64,000 bases of DNA from assembly GCF_947487915.1 (NCBI RefSeq), contig NZ_CANKYH010000001.1:62001-126000 (forward strand), in the 5' to 3' direction. This stretch comes from an uncultured Serinicoccus sp. (GTDB lineage: Bacteria; Actinomycetota; Actinomycetes; Actinomycetales; Dermatophilaceae). Shown one piece after another: positions 32,943-41,574 of the stretch (position 1 is the first letter of the stretch; every line of letters begins with the position of its first letter). The notes under the pieces were generated by a model, which saw only the letters and a list, made by a program, of their open reading frames with translations, was not told the origin of the DNA and ran no database searches. The translations under genes were made by a program, and so were the position numbers.

Positions 32943-33977
32943 ATGCCGGTGAGACTCAAGGACGTCGCTCAGCACGCCGGGGTCTCGGTGAAGACGGTCT
33001 CCAACGTCGTCAACGACCACCCCAACGTCAGCAGCCTCATGCGCGAGCGGGTGCAGGCGTCACTGACCGAGCTGGGCTACCGCCCCAACCTCGCCGCCCG
33101 GCAGCTCAAGCACGGCCGCGGCGGGTTCATCACGCTCGCCGTCCCCCAGCTCGACTCGCCCTACTTCTCCGAGCTCGCCGCCCGCCTGTCCGACGAGGCG
33201 ACCCGCCGCGGGTTCCTGCTGCTCCTCGACATCACCGGCGCGGACCCGGACGAGGAGCGGCTCGTGCTGTCCGGCATACGTGCCCACATGGTCGACGGGG
33301 TCATCTTCAGCCCGCTGGCCCTGTCGGCCGAGGAGATCGCGGCGCGGACCGACGACATCCCGCTCGTCCTGCTGGGCGAGCGCCGGACCCCGACGCACCT
33401 CGACCACGTCGCCGTCGACTCGGTGGCCGCCTCCCGGGCCGTGGGCGAGCACCTCCTGGCACTCGGCCGACGCCGACCCGCGGCCATCGGACGGCAGAGC
33501 CGGGAGGGGACGGCCTCGGTGCGGCTGGAGGGCTTCCTCCACGCCTTGCACGAGCAGGGCCTCGAGCTCCCCGACGAGCGCACGGTCACCGTCGACGGCT
33601 TCGGCCGGGAGGAGGGGTACCGCGGGATGCGTCAGCTCCTCGACCTCCCGGCGGAGCGCCGCCCGGACGCGGTCTTCGCCTTCAACGACCTCCTGGCCGT
33701 GGGGGCCCTGCGCGCGTGCTACGAGGCCGGCGTCCGGGTGCCGGAGGACATCGCGGTGGCCGGCTTCGACGACATCGCCGAGGGCCGCTTCCACGCCCCC
33801 TCGCTCACGACGATCTCCCCGGACCTGGAGATCCTCACGCGCAACGTCCTCGACCTGCTGGTCCGGCGGATCGAGGGGTGGGCCGCCCCTCCGGAGCACC
33901 CCGTCGTGCCGTGGACGCTGCACCACCGCGAGTCCACCGGTGGGGCGGTCGCGCCGGCGGCCCCCGGTCCGGCCTGA
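32943..33977 (+). CDS. LacI-family regulator of the glycan island
   Basis: A 344-residue LacI/GalR protein. It opens RLKDVAQHAGVSVKTVSNVVND (residues 4-25), a perfect helix-turn-helix, with hinge NLAARQLKHGRGG near 52 and core from ITLAVPQLDSPYF. Near the end it has AVAGFDDIAEGRF, the usual effector-pocket region. Only ~130 bp separate it from the divergent binding-protein gene, and shared half-sites lie between, so it probably represses the ABC/GH43/GH2 transcript until a released sugar binds. A TACCAT box ends six bases before the ATG at 32943 and no ribosome site exists, suggesting a leaderless mRNA. Its stop is 21 bp from the convergent dehydrogenase gene. Confidence 0.9.
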   Translation: MPVRLKDVAQHAGVSVKTVSNVVNDHPNVSSLMRERVQASLTELGYRPNLAARQLKHGRGGFITLAVPQLDSPYFSELAARLSDEATRRGFLLLLDITGADPDEERLVLSGIRAHMVDGVIFSPLALSAEEIAARTDDIPLVLLGERRTPTHLDHVAVDSVAASRAVGEHLLALGRRRPAAIGRQSREGTASVRLEGFLHALHEQGLELPDERTVTVDGFGREEGYRGMRQLLDLPAERRPDAVFAFNDLLAVGALRACYEAGVRVPEDIAVAGFDDIAEGRFHAPSLTTISPDLEILTRNVLDLLVRRIEGWAAPPEHPVVPWTLHHRESTGGAVAPAAPGPA

Positions 33978-33998
33978 GCCGGGCGCCGGGGAGCGCGG

Positions 33999-35093
33999 TC
34001 ACCCGGCGCCGCCCTGCCCGGTGACGTGGTCGCGGACGGCCCGGGCCACCTCGGTCGTCGAGGCCGTGCCGCCCAGGTCGGGGGTCCGCACCCCGGAGGT
34101 CAGGCTGGCCTCGATCCCCGCGACGACCTCCGCCGCCGCCTCCGGGTGGCCGAGGTGGTCCAGCATCATCGAGGCCGCCCAGAGCTGACCCAGCGGGTTG
34201 GCCACCCCCTGACCGGCGATGTCCGGCGCGGACCCGTGCACCGGCTCGAACATCGAGGGGTGCCGGCGCTCGGGGTTGAGGTTGGCCGAGGGGGCGATGC
34301 CGATGCTGCCGATGATGGCCGCCCCCAGGTCGGTGAGGATGTCGCCGAACAGGTTGGAGGCGACCACGACGTCGAAGCGCCCCGGGTCCAGGACGAACAT
34401 CGCCGACAGCGCGTCGATGTGGTAGTCCCGGACCTCCACCTGCGGGAAGTCGGCCGCCGTCTCCCGGACGACCTCGTCCCAGAAGGGCATGGTGTGGATG
34501 ATGCCGTTGGACTTGGTGGCCGAGGCGAGGGTGCCGCCGCGCCCCGCGGCGAGGGTGAGGGCATACCTCGCCACCCGCTCGACACCGCGACGCGTGAAGA
34601 CCGACTCCTGGACAGCCAACTCGTGCGGGGTCCCGCGGTACATCCGCCCGCCGACCTCGGAGTACTCCCCCTCGTTGTTCTCCCGCACGACGACGAAGTC
34701 GATGGAGGTGCCCTCCCGCAGCCGCAGCGGTGACTCGATCCCCGGCAGGAGCCGGACCGGGCGGAGGTTGACGTACTGCTCGAAGGCGCGGCGGATGGGG
34801 ATGAGCAGGCCCCAGAGCGACACGTGGTCCGGGACCCCGGGGTAGCCCACGGCACCCAGCAGGATCTGGTCGACCTCGGCGAGCCGGTCCAGCCCGTCCT
34901 GCGGCATCATCCGACCGGTCCGGGTGTAGTACTCGCAGCTCCAGTCGTGGTGGCGCCACTCGAAGGTCAGCCCGTGCCGCTCCCCCACGGCCTCGAGGAT
35001 CCCGAGGGTGGGCTCCATCACCTCCGTCCCGATGCCGTCGCCGGGGATCACGGCCACCCGCACCGGGCGGTCGGACGTGGGTGGATGGGTCAT
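33999..35093 (-). CDS. tartrate / D-malate dehydrogenase-type decarboxylating dehydrogenase
   Basis: A 364-residue member of the isocitrate/isopropylmalate dehydrogenase family. It starts VAVIPGDGIGTEVMEPT and has the substrate-site block VVVRENNEGEYSEVGGR (near residue 135), the SATKSNGI segment, and the metal/NAD region NLFGDILTDLGAA and HGSAPDIAGQG. The extra Asn-Glu in RENNEGEY is typical of tartrate dehydrogenase/D-malate dehydrogenase rather than LeuB. It would oxidise a 2-hydroxy diacid and decarboxylate it. It shares one base with the stop of the next hydroxyacid dehydrogenase, so the two are one operon, possibly for tartrate or malate use. Confidence 0.85.
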   Translation of the reverse strand: MTHPPTSDRPVRVAVIPGDGIGTEVMEPTLGILEAVGERHGLTFEWRHHDWSCEYYTRTGRMMPQDGLDRLAEVDQILLGAVGYPGVPDHVSLWGLLIPIRRAFEQYVNLRPVRLLPGIESPLRLREGTSIDFVVVRENNEGEYSEVGGRMYRGTPHELAVQESVFTRRGVERVARYALTLAAGRGGTLASATKSNGIIHTMPFWDEVVRETAADFPQVEVRDYHIDALSAMFVLDPGRFDVVVASNLFGDILTDLGAAIIGSIGIAPSANLNPERRHPSMFEPVHGSAPDIAGQGVANPLGQLWAASMMLDHLGHPEAAAEVVAGIEASLTSGVRTPDLGGTASTTEVARAVRDHVTGQGGAG

Positions 35094-35971
35094 CAGCTGC
35101 CTCCGGTGGTGCGTCGGTCCAGCCCGCGGATGAGGGCCGAGTGGTCCAGGGCGGCGTCGCCGTCCGCCAACGCCTGCGCGACGAGGGACGCGACCGCCCG
35201 GGTGACCGGCAGGTCGAGGCCGGAGTTCGCCGCGAGGCCGGCCGCGATGCGCAGGTCCTTGTCGTGCAGCTCCATCCGGAAGCCCGGCTCGAAGCTGCGG
35301 CTCACGAGGTTGTCCCGCTTCTGCGCCAGGACCGCGGAGCCGGCGAGCCCCCCGGCCAGCACGTCGAGGGCGTCCTCCAGCGCGATGCCCTGGCTCTCCA
35401 GGAGCACGACCGCCTCGGAGAGCACCTGGATGTTGCCGGCGACGACGACCTGGTTGGCGGCCTTGACCACCTGGCCGGCGCCGGGCGGTCCGACGTGCAC
35501 GACCGTGGCTCCGACGGCCTCCAGCAGCGGACGGGCGGCCTGGACCGCGTCCTCCTGCCCACCGACCATGACCGACAGCCGGGCCTCCCGGGCGCCCGCC
35601 TGACCGCCGGAGACGGGGGCGTCGACCATGGGCATACCCCGGTCCGCCGCCTTCCCGGCGACGCGCCGGGCGGTGGCCGGGGCGATCGTGGAGAAGTCCA
35701 CGACCAGCGTCCCGGCCGCCGCCCGTGCCAGCACGCCGTCGTCGCCGCCCATCACCGCCTCGACGTCGGGCCCGTCCGGCAGCATGAGGCAGACCGCCTC
35801 GGCGCCCTCCAGGGCCGCGGGCAGCGCGTCCACCGTCGTGCCGCCGGCCGCCTCGAGCTCGCCACCCTTGCCCGGGCTGCGGTTGTGACCCCGCACCTCG
35901 TGGCCGGCGCGCTGCAGGTGGGCGGCCATGGGGGCACCCATGACACCGAGTCCGACGAAGGCGATCCTCAT
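35093..35971 (-). CDS. beta-hydroxyacid dehydrogenase (2-hydroxy-3-oxopropionate reductase / HIBADH family)
   Basis: A 292-residue NAD(P) enzyme with the Rossmann start IAFVGLGVMGAPMAAHL, substrate-binding DAPVSGGQAGAREA near residue 115, and catalytic Lys in GQVVKAANQV near 168. HNRSPGK follows the second strand, favouring NADPH. The family covers 3-hydroxyisobutyrate dehydrogenase, tartronate semialdehyde reductase and sulfolactaldehyde reductase. Pairing with the tartrate/malate-type dehydrogenase suggests tartronate semialdehyde or glycerate metabolism. The ATG at 35971 overlaps the stop of the M14 peptidase gene (ATGA). Confidence 0.85.
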   Translation of the reverse strand: MRIAFVGLGVMGAPMAAHLQRAGHEVRGHNRSPGKGGELEAAGGTTVDALPAALEGAEAVCLMLPDGPDVEAVMGGDDGVLARAAAGTLVVDFSTIAPATARRVAGKAADRGMPMVDAPVSGGQAGAREARLSVMVGGQEDAVQAARPLLEAVGATVVHVGPPGAGQVVKAANQVVVAGNIQVLSEAVVLLESQGIALEDALDVLAGGLAGSAVLAQKRDNLVSRSFEPGFRMELHDKDLRIAAGLAANSGLDLPVTRAVASLVAQALADGDAALDHSALIRGLDRRTTGGS

Positions 35972-37134
35972 GCCGGGATGATGCCACCCCAGTCGGTGAA
36001 GTACTGCAGCACCGGGGTGCCCGGGATCTGGTCGTCCCAGACCGTCGGGTCCACCTCGAAGATCTCGCCGCTCGCCAGCCCGTCGAGCCAGGCGGTCAGG
36101 CCGAGGACGTTCTGGCGGACCATCTTGCCGCGCGCCTTGTGCCCGATGTTGCCGTCCCGGGTGTTGCCTGAGGTCTCGAAGAAGACCGCCGGGTTCGAGT
36201 GGCCGGACGGGTTCATGCCGTTGTAGTCCAGCCCCAGCATCATCGCCGACACCACGCCACCGCGGATGTCGATGACGGTGCCGTAGCCGACGTCGTACTT
36301 GTCGGTGCTGATGAAGCCCAGGTGGTCGGTCTCCAGCCAGACGTGGCTCTGCATCTGCCGGGTCTGGACGTCGTAGAGCCCGCCCTCGATGCCCGGCAGG
36401 GTCGGCCCCCCGGGGGCCAAGGAGATCCCGAGCGAGAAGGTGATGGCCTCCCCCGTCTCCCGGTCGGTCTTGAGCCCCTGGTGGTGGATGTCGAGGGCGT
36501 AGGCGGGCTGCACCATGGCCCAGTACTCGTACCACGCGAGCGACTCGCGGGCCACGAAGGCGTCCGGCGCCCAGTCGCGGTTGAGGTCGACGCGCCGCTG
36601 CTCGCCGTCCGCGTCCAGCCGCGGCGAGTCCGTGGCACGGTCCCAGAGGATCGTCTCGCGGATGTTGGCCTCCGAGCCGTCCGGGTTGTAGCAGGGGATG
36701 ACGTGGACCGTGAACTCGTCCCGGATCTGCTGCCACTCCCGCCTGCCGCTCGTCGCGAGGCTCTGCAGCACGGTCATGGTGGAGTCGAGACCGTAGGGCT
36801 CGTTGCCGTGGATGCGTCCCTGCACCCAGACCGGTGTGTCGCCGGTGCCGACGGTCGCGACGTACAGCTCGCGGCCCTGCTCGCTCAGGGACTCCGCCGT
36901 GCCGATCTGGGAGAGGGTCCGCACGGTGACGGGGTAGCGGCTGTTGCTCGCGAGGCGCTCCAGCTGGGTGATCATGTCGCCGTAGGAGCGGATGGCGGCG
37001 AGGGGGGTCTCCTTGCCGGGGTTGGGGAACTGCGCCTTGGCCTGCGCCGCACCGGCGCCGGTCACGGTCGCGCCCAGGGCGGCCAGGCTGCCCCATCCGA
37101 GCAAGGACCGGCGGGACATGGGGGTGTGCGTCAT
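35968..37134 (-). CDS. Tat-exported M14 zinc carboxypeptidase
   Basis: A 388-residue metallopeptidase. The N-terminus MSRRSLLGWGSLAALGA is a twin-arginine signal with cleavage near AQAKA. The M14 zinc ligands are visible in GRIHGNEPYG (His and Glu, near residue 108) and DIHHQG (near 205), with NRDW and the catalytic-Glu strand FFETSGN near 325. The Tyr of the S1' pocket appears in the middle region. It would trim peptides or amidated compounds outside the cell. First gene of a leftward trio with two cytosolic dehydrogenases whose starts overlap; why these are combined is unclear. Confidence 0.83.
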   Translation of the reverse strand: MTHTPMSRRSLLGWGSLAALGATVTGAGAAQAKAQFPNPGKETPLAAIRSYGDMITQLERLASNSRYPVTVRTLSQIGTAESLSEQGRELYVATVGTGDTPVWVQGRIHGNEPYGLDSTMTVLQSLATSGRREWQQIRDEFTVHVIPCYNPDGSEANIRETILWDRATDSPRLDADGEQRRVDLNRDWAPDAFVARESLAWYEYWAMVQPAYALDIHHQGLKTDRETGEAITFSLGISLAPGGPTLPGIEGGLYDVQTRQMQSHVWLETDHLGFISTDKYDVGYGTVIDIRGGVVSAMMLGLDYNGMNPSGHSNPAVFFETSGNTRDGNIGHKARGKMVRQNVLGLTAWLDGLASGEIFEVDPTVWDDQIPGTPVLQYFTDWGGIIPA

Positions 37135-37255
37135 GGGTGTCTCCTCGTCGAGAGCGTGGGTGGGTCCACGCTACGGGGTGGCGGGTCAAGGGGAGGTCAA
37201 GTCCGGGCCGTGGCAGGCTGGTGCGACCACGCCACGCCCGACCAGGAGGACCACC

Positions 37256-37987
37256 ATGGAGGCACCGGACTACCAGGGGCTGCGCGCCCTGCTCGTCAAC
37301 TGCTCGCTCACCCCGGACGCCGCGGCCTCGCACACCGGCCGGCTGCTCGACGTGGTGGACCACCTCATGGCCGGGGCCGGGGTGCAGGTCGACCGCCTGC
37401 ACGCCGTCGACCACGACATCGCCCCGGGCGTCCAGCCGGACATGCGCGAGCACGGCTTCGACCAGGACGCCTGGCCCGAGCTGTGGCCGCGCGTGGAGGC
37501 CGCGGACATCCTCGTCATCGGCACCCCGCTCTGGCTGGGCGAGGAGTCCTCGGTATGCCGTCGGGTCATCGAGCGGCTCTACGCCATGTCCGGGATGCTC
37601 AACGACCGGGGTCAGTCCATCTTCTACGGCAAGGTCGGCGGCGCGGTCATCACCGGCAACGAGGACGGGGTCAAGCACACCTCGATGTCGCTGCTCTTCG
37701 CCCTGCAGCACCTCGGGCTCGTCATCCCGCCCCAGGCCGACTGCGGCTGGCTGGGCGAGATCGGGCCGGGGCCGTCCTACGGCGACCCCCAGGACGGCGG
37801 ACGACCGGTCGGCTTCGACAACGACTTCACCCGCCGCAACGCGACGATCATGAGCTGGAACCTCATGCACACCGCGCACCTGCTGCAGCAGGCCGGCGGG
37901 CTCCCGACCTACGGCAACGACCGCAACGCGCTCGGCGACGGCGAGCTCTTCGGGTATGCCGAGCCCGAGGCGGTCCCGGAGGGCTGA
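37256..37987 (+). CDS. flavodoxin-fold NAD(P)H oxidoreductase
   Basis: A 243-residue flavodoxin-like protein (NADPH-dependent FMN reductase family). The FMN phosphate loop region is NCSLTPDAAASHTGRL near residue 14; ADILVIGTPLWLGEESS near 82 and GGAVITGNEDGVKH near 129 are the other two flavin loops. A Trp/Gly-rich stretch GWLGEIGPGPSYGD near 165 is characteristic of this subgroup. The ATG at 37256 follows AGGAGG with six bases. It is divergent from the M14 gene across 121 bp. Physiological substrate unknown (quinones, flavin or metal reduction). Confidence 0.82.
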   Translation: MEAPDYQGLRALLVNCSLTPDAAASHTGRLLDVVDHLMAGAGVQVDRLHAVDHDIAPGVQPDMREHGFDQDAWPELWPRVEAADILVIGTPLWLGEESSVCRRVIERLYAMSGMLNDRGQSIFYGKVGGAVITGNEDGVKHTSMSLLFALQHLGLVIPPQADCGWLGEIGPGPSYGDPQDGGRPVGFDNDFTRRNATIMSWNLMHTAHLLQQAGGLPTYGNDRNALGDGELFGYAEPEAVPEG

Positions 37988-38032
37988 GCACGCTGCACCT
38001 ACGACCCCGGGGGGCGCGGACGTCAGGAGAGG

Positions 38033-38992
38033 TCAGTCGGCGTCGCCCTGCGACCCCTCCGGCACGCGCAGGGTCCACCCCTGGTCGAGCAGCCGCCAGG
38101 AGCGGCGCTGGACGCGCTGCTCCTCGACCTCCCCGTCGGTGTTGACGCGGAAGGCGTCCACCTCGCGGTCGGCGGTCACGACGACCTCCCGCCCCGAGAC
38201 GAGGGTCACGTCCTCGCGCTGGGTGTGCCTGCCCTTGCGCAGGTCGAGCGCGAAGCGCACCCGCGCCCACGGCGACACCCCGTGTGCCACGACCACCTCG
38301 ACCTGGCCGTCGTCGGCGCGCGCGTGCGGAGCCACCGGGGTACCGCCACCCACCGAGCGGCCCAGGGCCAGGCTCACCAAGAGCTCGGGCCGGTCGTCGT
38401 CGGCGATCCCCTCCCCGTCGACGGTGACCCGCAGGTGCCAGCCCTTCGAGGTGAGGCCGGCCCGCAGGGCGCCCCAGCCGTAGGCCGCCTTGCCGAGCAC
38501 GCCCTTGACCTCGCTCGCGTGGGCCGTCGCCTCCGCCGCCACCCCGGCGTGCACGACGTTGACCACGACCGAGCCCTCGTCGTCGACGAGCAGCCCGCGC
38601 TCGGTCCGGGCACCGGCCACCGCCACGCGGGCGGCCTCGTGCGGGTCCAGCGGGATGCCCGCGCCTCGGGCGAGGTCGTTCCCGGTGCCGAGCGGCACCA
38701 CGCCCACCGCCCCGACCCGGCCCAGCAGACCCTGGTCGTGCACCGACTGCAGGAGGCGGTGGACCGAGCCGTCGCCGCCCATGACGACGACGTCGCGGCC
38801 GACCGCCGAGGCGACGGCCGCGGCATACTCCTCGTCGGTCTCCGGGGTGCGGACCTCCGACCCGTCGGGAGCGCACGCGTCGAGCTCGCGACACACCTGC
38901 TCCACCACCTGGTCCTGCGAGGACCCGGCTCCGGAGTTGGACAGCACGAGCACCCGCGGGTCGGCGGTCTCGGTGCGCTCGTCGGTGGGCAC
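38033..38992 (-). CDS. diacylglycerol/sphingosine kinase-family lipid kinase
   Basis: A 319-residue DAGK-catalytic-domain protein. It has VLVLSNSGAGSS near residue 14, the nucleotide-binding VVVMGGDGSVHRLLQSV near 70, and the substrate-site VVPLGTGNDLARGAGI near 103. The beta-rich C-terminal half ends with the DAFRVNTDGE motif near 290. These proteins phosphorylate diacylglycerol or related lipids at the inner membrane. The GTG at 38992 lies five bases after AGAGGAG. It stands alone, convergent with the flavodoxin gene and divergent from the next pair. Confidence 0.87.
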   Translation of the reverse strand: MPTDERTETADPRVLVLSNSGAGSSQDQVVEQVCRELDACAPDGSEVRTPETDEEYAAAVASAVGRDVVVMGGDGSVHRLLQSVHDQGLLGRVGAVGVVPLGTGNDLARGAGIPLDPHEAARVAVAGARTERGLLVDDEGSVVVNVVHAGVAAEATAHASEVKGVLGKAAYGWGALRAGLTSKGWHLRVTVDGEGIADDDRPELLVSLALGRSVGGGTPVAPHARADDGQVEVVVAHGVSPWARVRFALDLRKGRHTQREDVTLVSGREVVVTADREVDAFRVNTDGEVEEQRVQRRSWRLLDQGWTLRVPEGSQGDAD

Positions 38993-39054
38993 GACATCTC
39001 CTCTGGTCGGATCGGGACGCACCCACGCTACGCCCCTAGGTGGGATACTCGGAC

Positions 39055-39549
39055 ATGGACAACCGGGCGACCCGTCTGCTGCTCGCCGCCGTCGGCGGGC
39101 TCGTCGTGCTCGCGGTCGTGGCTGCCGTCGTCTCGGTCGTCCGCCAGCCGAGCGACCAGCCTTCCGGCTCGCCGGGGCGCACGGTCCAGGACTACGTCCA
39201 GGCGGTCCACGCCCGCGACTACGAGGCCGCCGCGGATCTGCTCGCACCGTCGTCGGAGTGCACGGTCGAGGACCTCGAGCAGGGCTATGTCGACCGTGAC
39301 GCCCGCATCGTGCTGGTCGAGACCGTGGTCGACGGGGGGTCCACCGGCGATGGAGTCGGTGCGCCACAGGGATCCACGGCCCGGGTGACGATCGAGATCG
39401 TCCGGGGGGACGACGGCCCGGTGCAGGTCGAGGAGTGGGCAGAGGAGCAGGTGCTGCGCCTGGAGCAGGTCGCCGACGGCTGGCGGCTGACCGGCAGCCC
39501 CTGGCCCGCCTACGACTGCGGGCGCTCCCCGGTGGGTGACCGCCGATGA
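39055..39549 (+). CDS. small membrane-anchored protein of unknown function
   Basis: A 164-residue protein with one N-terminal transmembrane helix (residues ~7-31: LLLAAVGGLVVLAVV and on) and an extracytoplasmic ~130-residue domain resembling the NTF2/DUF4878-like 'lumazine' lipoprotein type: TVQDYVQAVHARDYEAAADLL, SECTVEDLE, then a beta-rich end with WRLTGSPWPAYDC. Two Cys may form a disulfide. GATACT lies five bases before the ATG at 39055 with no ribosome site (leaderless). Its stop overlaps the start of the next gene (ATGA), so the two act together. Confidence 0.65.
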   Translation: MDNRATRLLLAAVGGLVVLAVVAAVVSVVRQPSDQPSGSPGRTVQDYVQAVHARDYEAAADLLAPSSECTVEDLEQGYVDRDARIVLVETVVDGGSTGDGVGAPQGSTARVTIEIVRGDDGPVQVEEWAEEQVLRLEQVADGWRLTGSPWPAYDCGRSPVGDRR

Positions 39550-41507
39550 TCATCGCCGCGGTCTCGCTGCTCGTCGTCGTCGGGCTGGTCGTGGCGCTGG
39601 TCAGCGGGCTCCTCGCCCTGGCGCGTCGTCGCGCCGACCCCGGGTCCGGTCACGGTGCGTCCCCGGAGATCACCGGCACGGCGGTCCGGCGGTTCTTCCA
39701 GTACCTGCTGCTCACCGGCATGCTCGTCGCCGCCGCGTCCGGGCTGACGGGCCTGCTCGGCCGCCTGCTCGAGCGGGGCGACACCCTCGAGCGCGACGAC
39801 CAGCAGCTCGCCCTGCAGCTCACCTTCGTGCTCATCGCCCTGCCCGTCTGGGCCGTCCTCGCGTGGTGGACGACGCGTCGGCTCCGCACGGACGATCGGG
39901 AGGCCCGGTCGGTCGGGTGGTCCCTCGCCGTGCTCGCCGGCGGGCTGATCGCCCTGGTGGTGGCGGTGGTCGGCTGGATCCAGACGCTCTCGGCGCTGGT
40001 GGGGCCCGAACGCCTGGACGGCTTCACCGTGGCGCAGGCCCTGGTCTGGACCGTCGTCTACGTCGGCTACCGGTGGTGGGCCGAACGGCCCTCGCGGGCG
40101 CGCTCGGTCCGGGCCCTCGACCTGCTCGGCTCGCTCATCGGGCTCGGCGTGGCGGTGACCGGCCTGGCCCGGCTGACCGGCACCTCGCTGCGCGGGCTGA
40201 CCTCGACCGAGAGCTCTCTCGTCTCCACCCGCCTAGACGACATCCTCGTGGCCGGCGCCGTGGCACTCGTGGGCGGCGTCGTGTGGGTGTGGCACTGGCT
40301 GATGCGCAGCATGCCCGGCCCCCGGGACACGCCGTGGCTGGCGCTGGTGCTGCTCGCGGGCGTGGGCGGCGGCCTCGTCATGGCGATCGTCGGGGCAAGC
40401 CTCGTCGGGTATGACGTGCTCGTCTGGTGGCTCGGGGACCCGGCGGCCACCTCGGCGTCGCAGCACTTCCGGCCATTGCCCTTCCAGGTCGGCGTGAGCG
40501 TGGTGGGCCTGCTCGTGTGGTGGTATCACCAGGCCGTGCTCGACCTCGGGGACGCAGACCGCGGATCCGGCCCGCGGCGCCGGAGCGAGGTGCGGAGGGT
40601 CTACGAGTACCTCCTGGCCGCCATCGGCCTGCTGGCCGCGGCGGCTGGTCTGGTCATGGTCATCGTCACGCTCGTCGAGGCCCTCGCCGGTGACGCGGAC
40701 CTGCTCACCACAGGGTCGGCGGTCAACACGCTCCTGGCCACCATCGTCCTGCTGGCCGTCGGGCTGCCGGTCTGGTGGCGCCACTGGCGCCAGGCCCAGC
40801 GCGCCCGGGGGGCGGACCCGGAGGGGGAGCTGGCCTCCCCCACCCGCCGCAGCTACCTCCTCGTCCTGTTCGGGGTGGCCGCGGTCACAGCCGTGGGTTC
40901 CCTGCTCACCCTCGTCTACCTCGTTCTCGAGGACGCTCTCGGCGGCCGCCTCGGCACCGAGACCCTCCGGGCGGTGCGCTACGCGCTCGGGGTGCTGGTG
41001 ACCGCCAGCCTGCTCACGGCATACCACTGGAGCATCTTCCGCGACGACCGCGAGCACAGCCCAGCGAGCCGACCGGCCGTGCCCCGGGATCACAGCACCG
41101 TAGGGGCGCGGGCGGCGTTCTTCGAGGACGGCCGCCAGCTGCTGCTCGTCGTTCCCTCCCGCCCGGAGGTCCGCCCGCCCGGTCCGCACCCGTGGGCCGA
41201 GCAGCTGCGCCGGCGCACCGGGGCGCACGTGCGGGTGCTGGAGCGCGAGGACCTCCGGGAGGACGAGTCCGGGGCCCCGTCGATGACGGTCGAGGACCTC
41301 CTGACCCACCTGGAGCCGGTGGCGGGACGGTCCGTCGTGCTCCTCGTCGGCCCGGACGGACTGCAGGTCATCCCGGTCGGGGACGACCGAGAGGCGCCCG
41401 CGCCGGCCGGCGGAGGGGAGGAGACCCGAGCTCCGGGACACAGCTCACCGACGAGACCCGCGCCGGAGCCCGGCGCAGCCCCCGGTCGACCTCGCACGCG
41501 CGACTGA
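39546..41507 (+). CDS. DUF5671-type multi-pass membrane protein
   Basis: A 653-residue membrane protein with roughly 13-14 hydrophobic helices in three similar blocks. Each block opens with an aromatic-rich helix after a basic stretch (RRFFQYLLLTGM, RRVYEYLLAAIGL, RRSYLLVLFGV) and ends in a WWxxR-type turn (WWTTRRL, WWYHQAVL, WWRHWRQAQR, YHWSIFRDD). This is the DUF5671 pattern. The last ~140 residues are soluble, with VLLVGPDGLQVIPVG and a Pro/Gly tail. Function unknown. Translationally coupled to the small anchored protein before it. Confidence 0.75.
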   Translation: MIIAAVSLLVVVGLVVALVSGLLALARRRADPGSGHGASPEITGTAVRRFFQYLLLTGMLVAAASGLTGLLGRLLERGDTLERDDQQLALQLTFVLIALPVWAVLAWWTTRRLRTDDREARSVGWSLAVLAGGLIALVVAVVGWIQTLSALVGPERLDGFTVAQALVWTVVYVGYRWWAERPSRARSVRALDLLGSLIGLGVAVTGLARLTGTSLRGLTSTESSLVSTRLDDILVAGAVALVGGVVWVWHWLMRSMPGPRDTPWLALVLLAGVGGGLVMAIVGASLVGYDVLVWWLGDPAATSASQHFRPLPFQVGVSVVGLLVWWYHQAVLDLGDADRGSGPRRRSEVRRVYEYLLAAIGLLAAAAGLVMVIVTLVEALAGDADLLTTGSAVNTLLATIVLLAVGLPVWWRHWRQAQRARGADPEGELASPTRRSYLLVLFGVAAVTAVGSLLTLVYLVLEDALGGRLGTETLRAVRYALGVLVTASLLTAYHWSIFRDDREHSPASRPAVPRDHSTVGARAAFFEDGRQLLLVVPSRPEVRPPGPHPWAEQLRRRTGAHVRVLEREDLREDESGAPSMTVEDLLTHLEPVAGRSVVLLVGPDGLQVIPVGDDREAPAPAGGGEETRAPGHSSPTRPAPEPGAAPGRPRTRD

Positions 41508-41574
41508 CCCAGCCCCGGCCAGCTGCACCCACGCCTACCCCGAGCCCTCGGCTCCCGGCGCTGCCGGACGTCCC

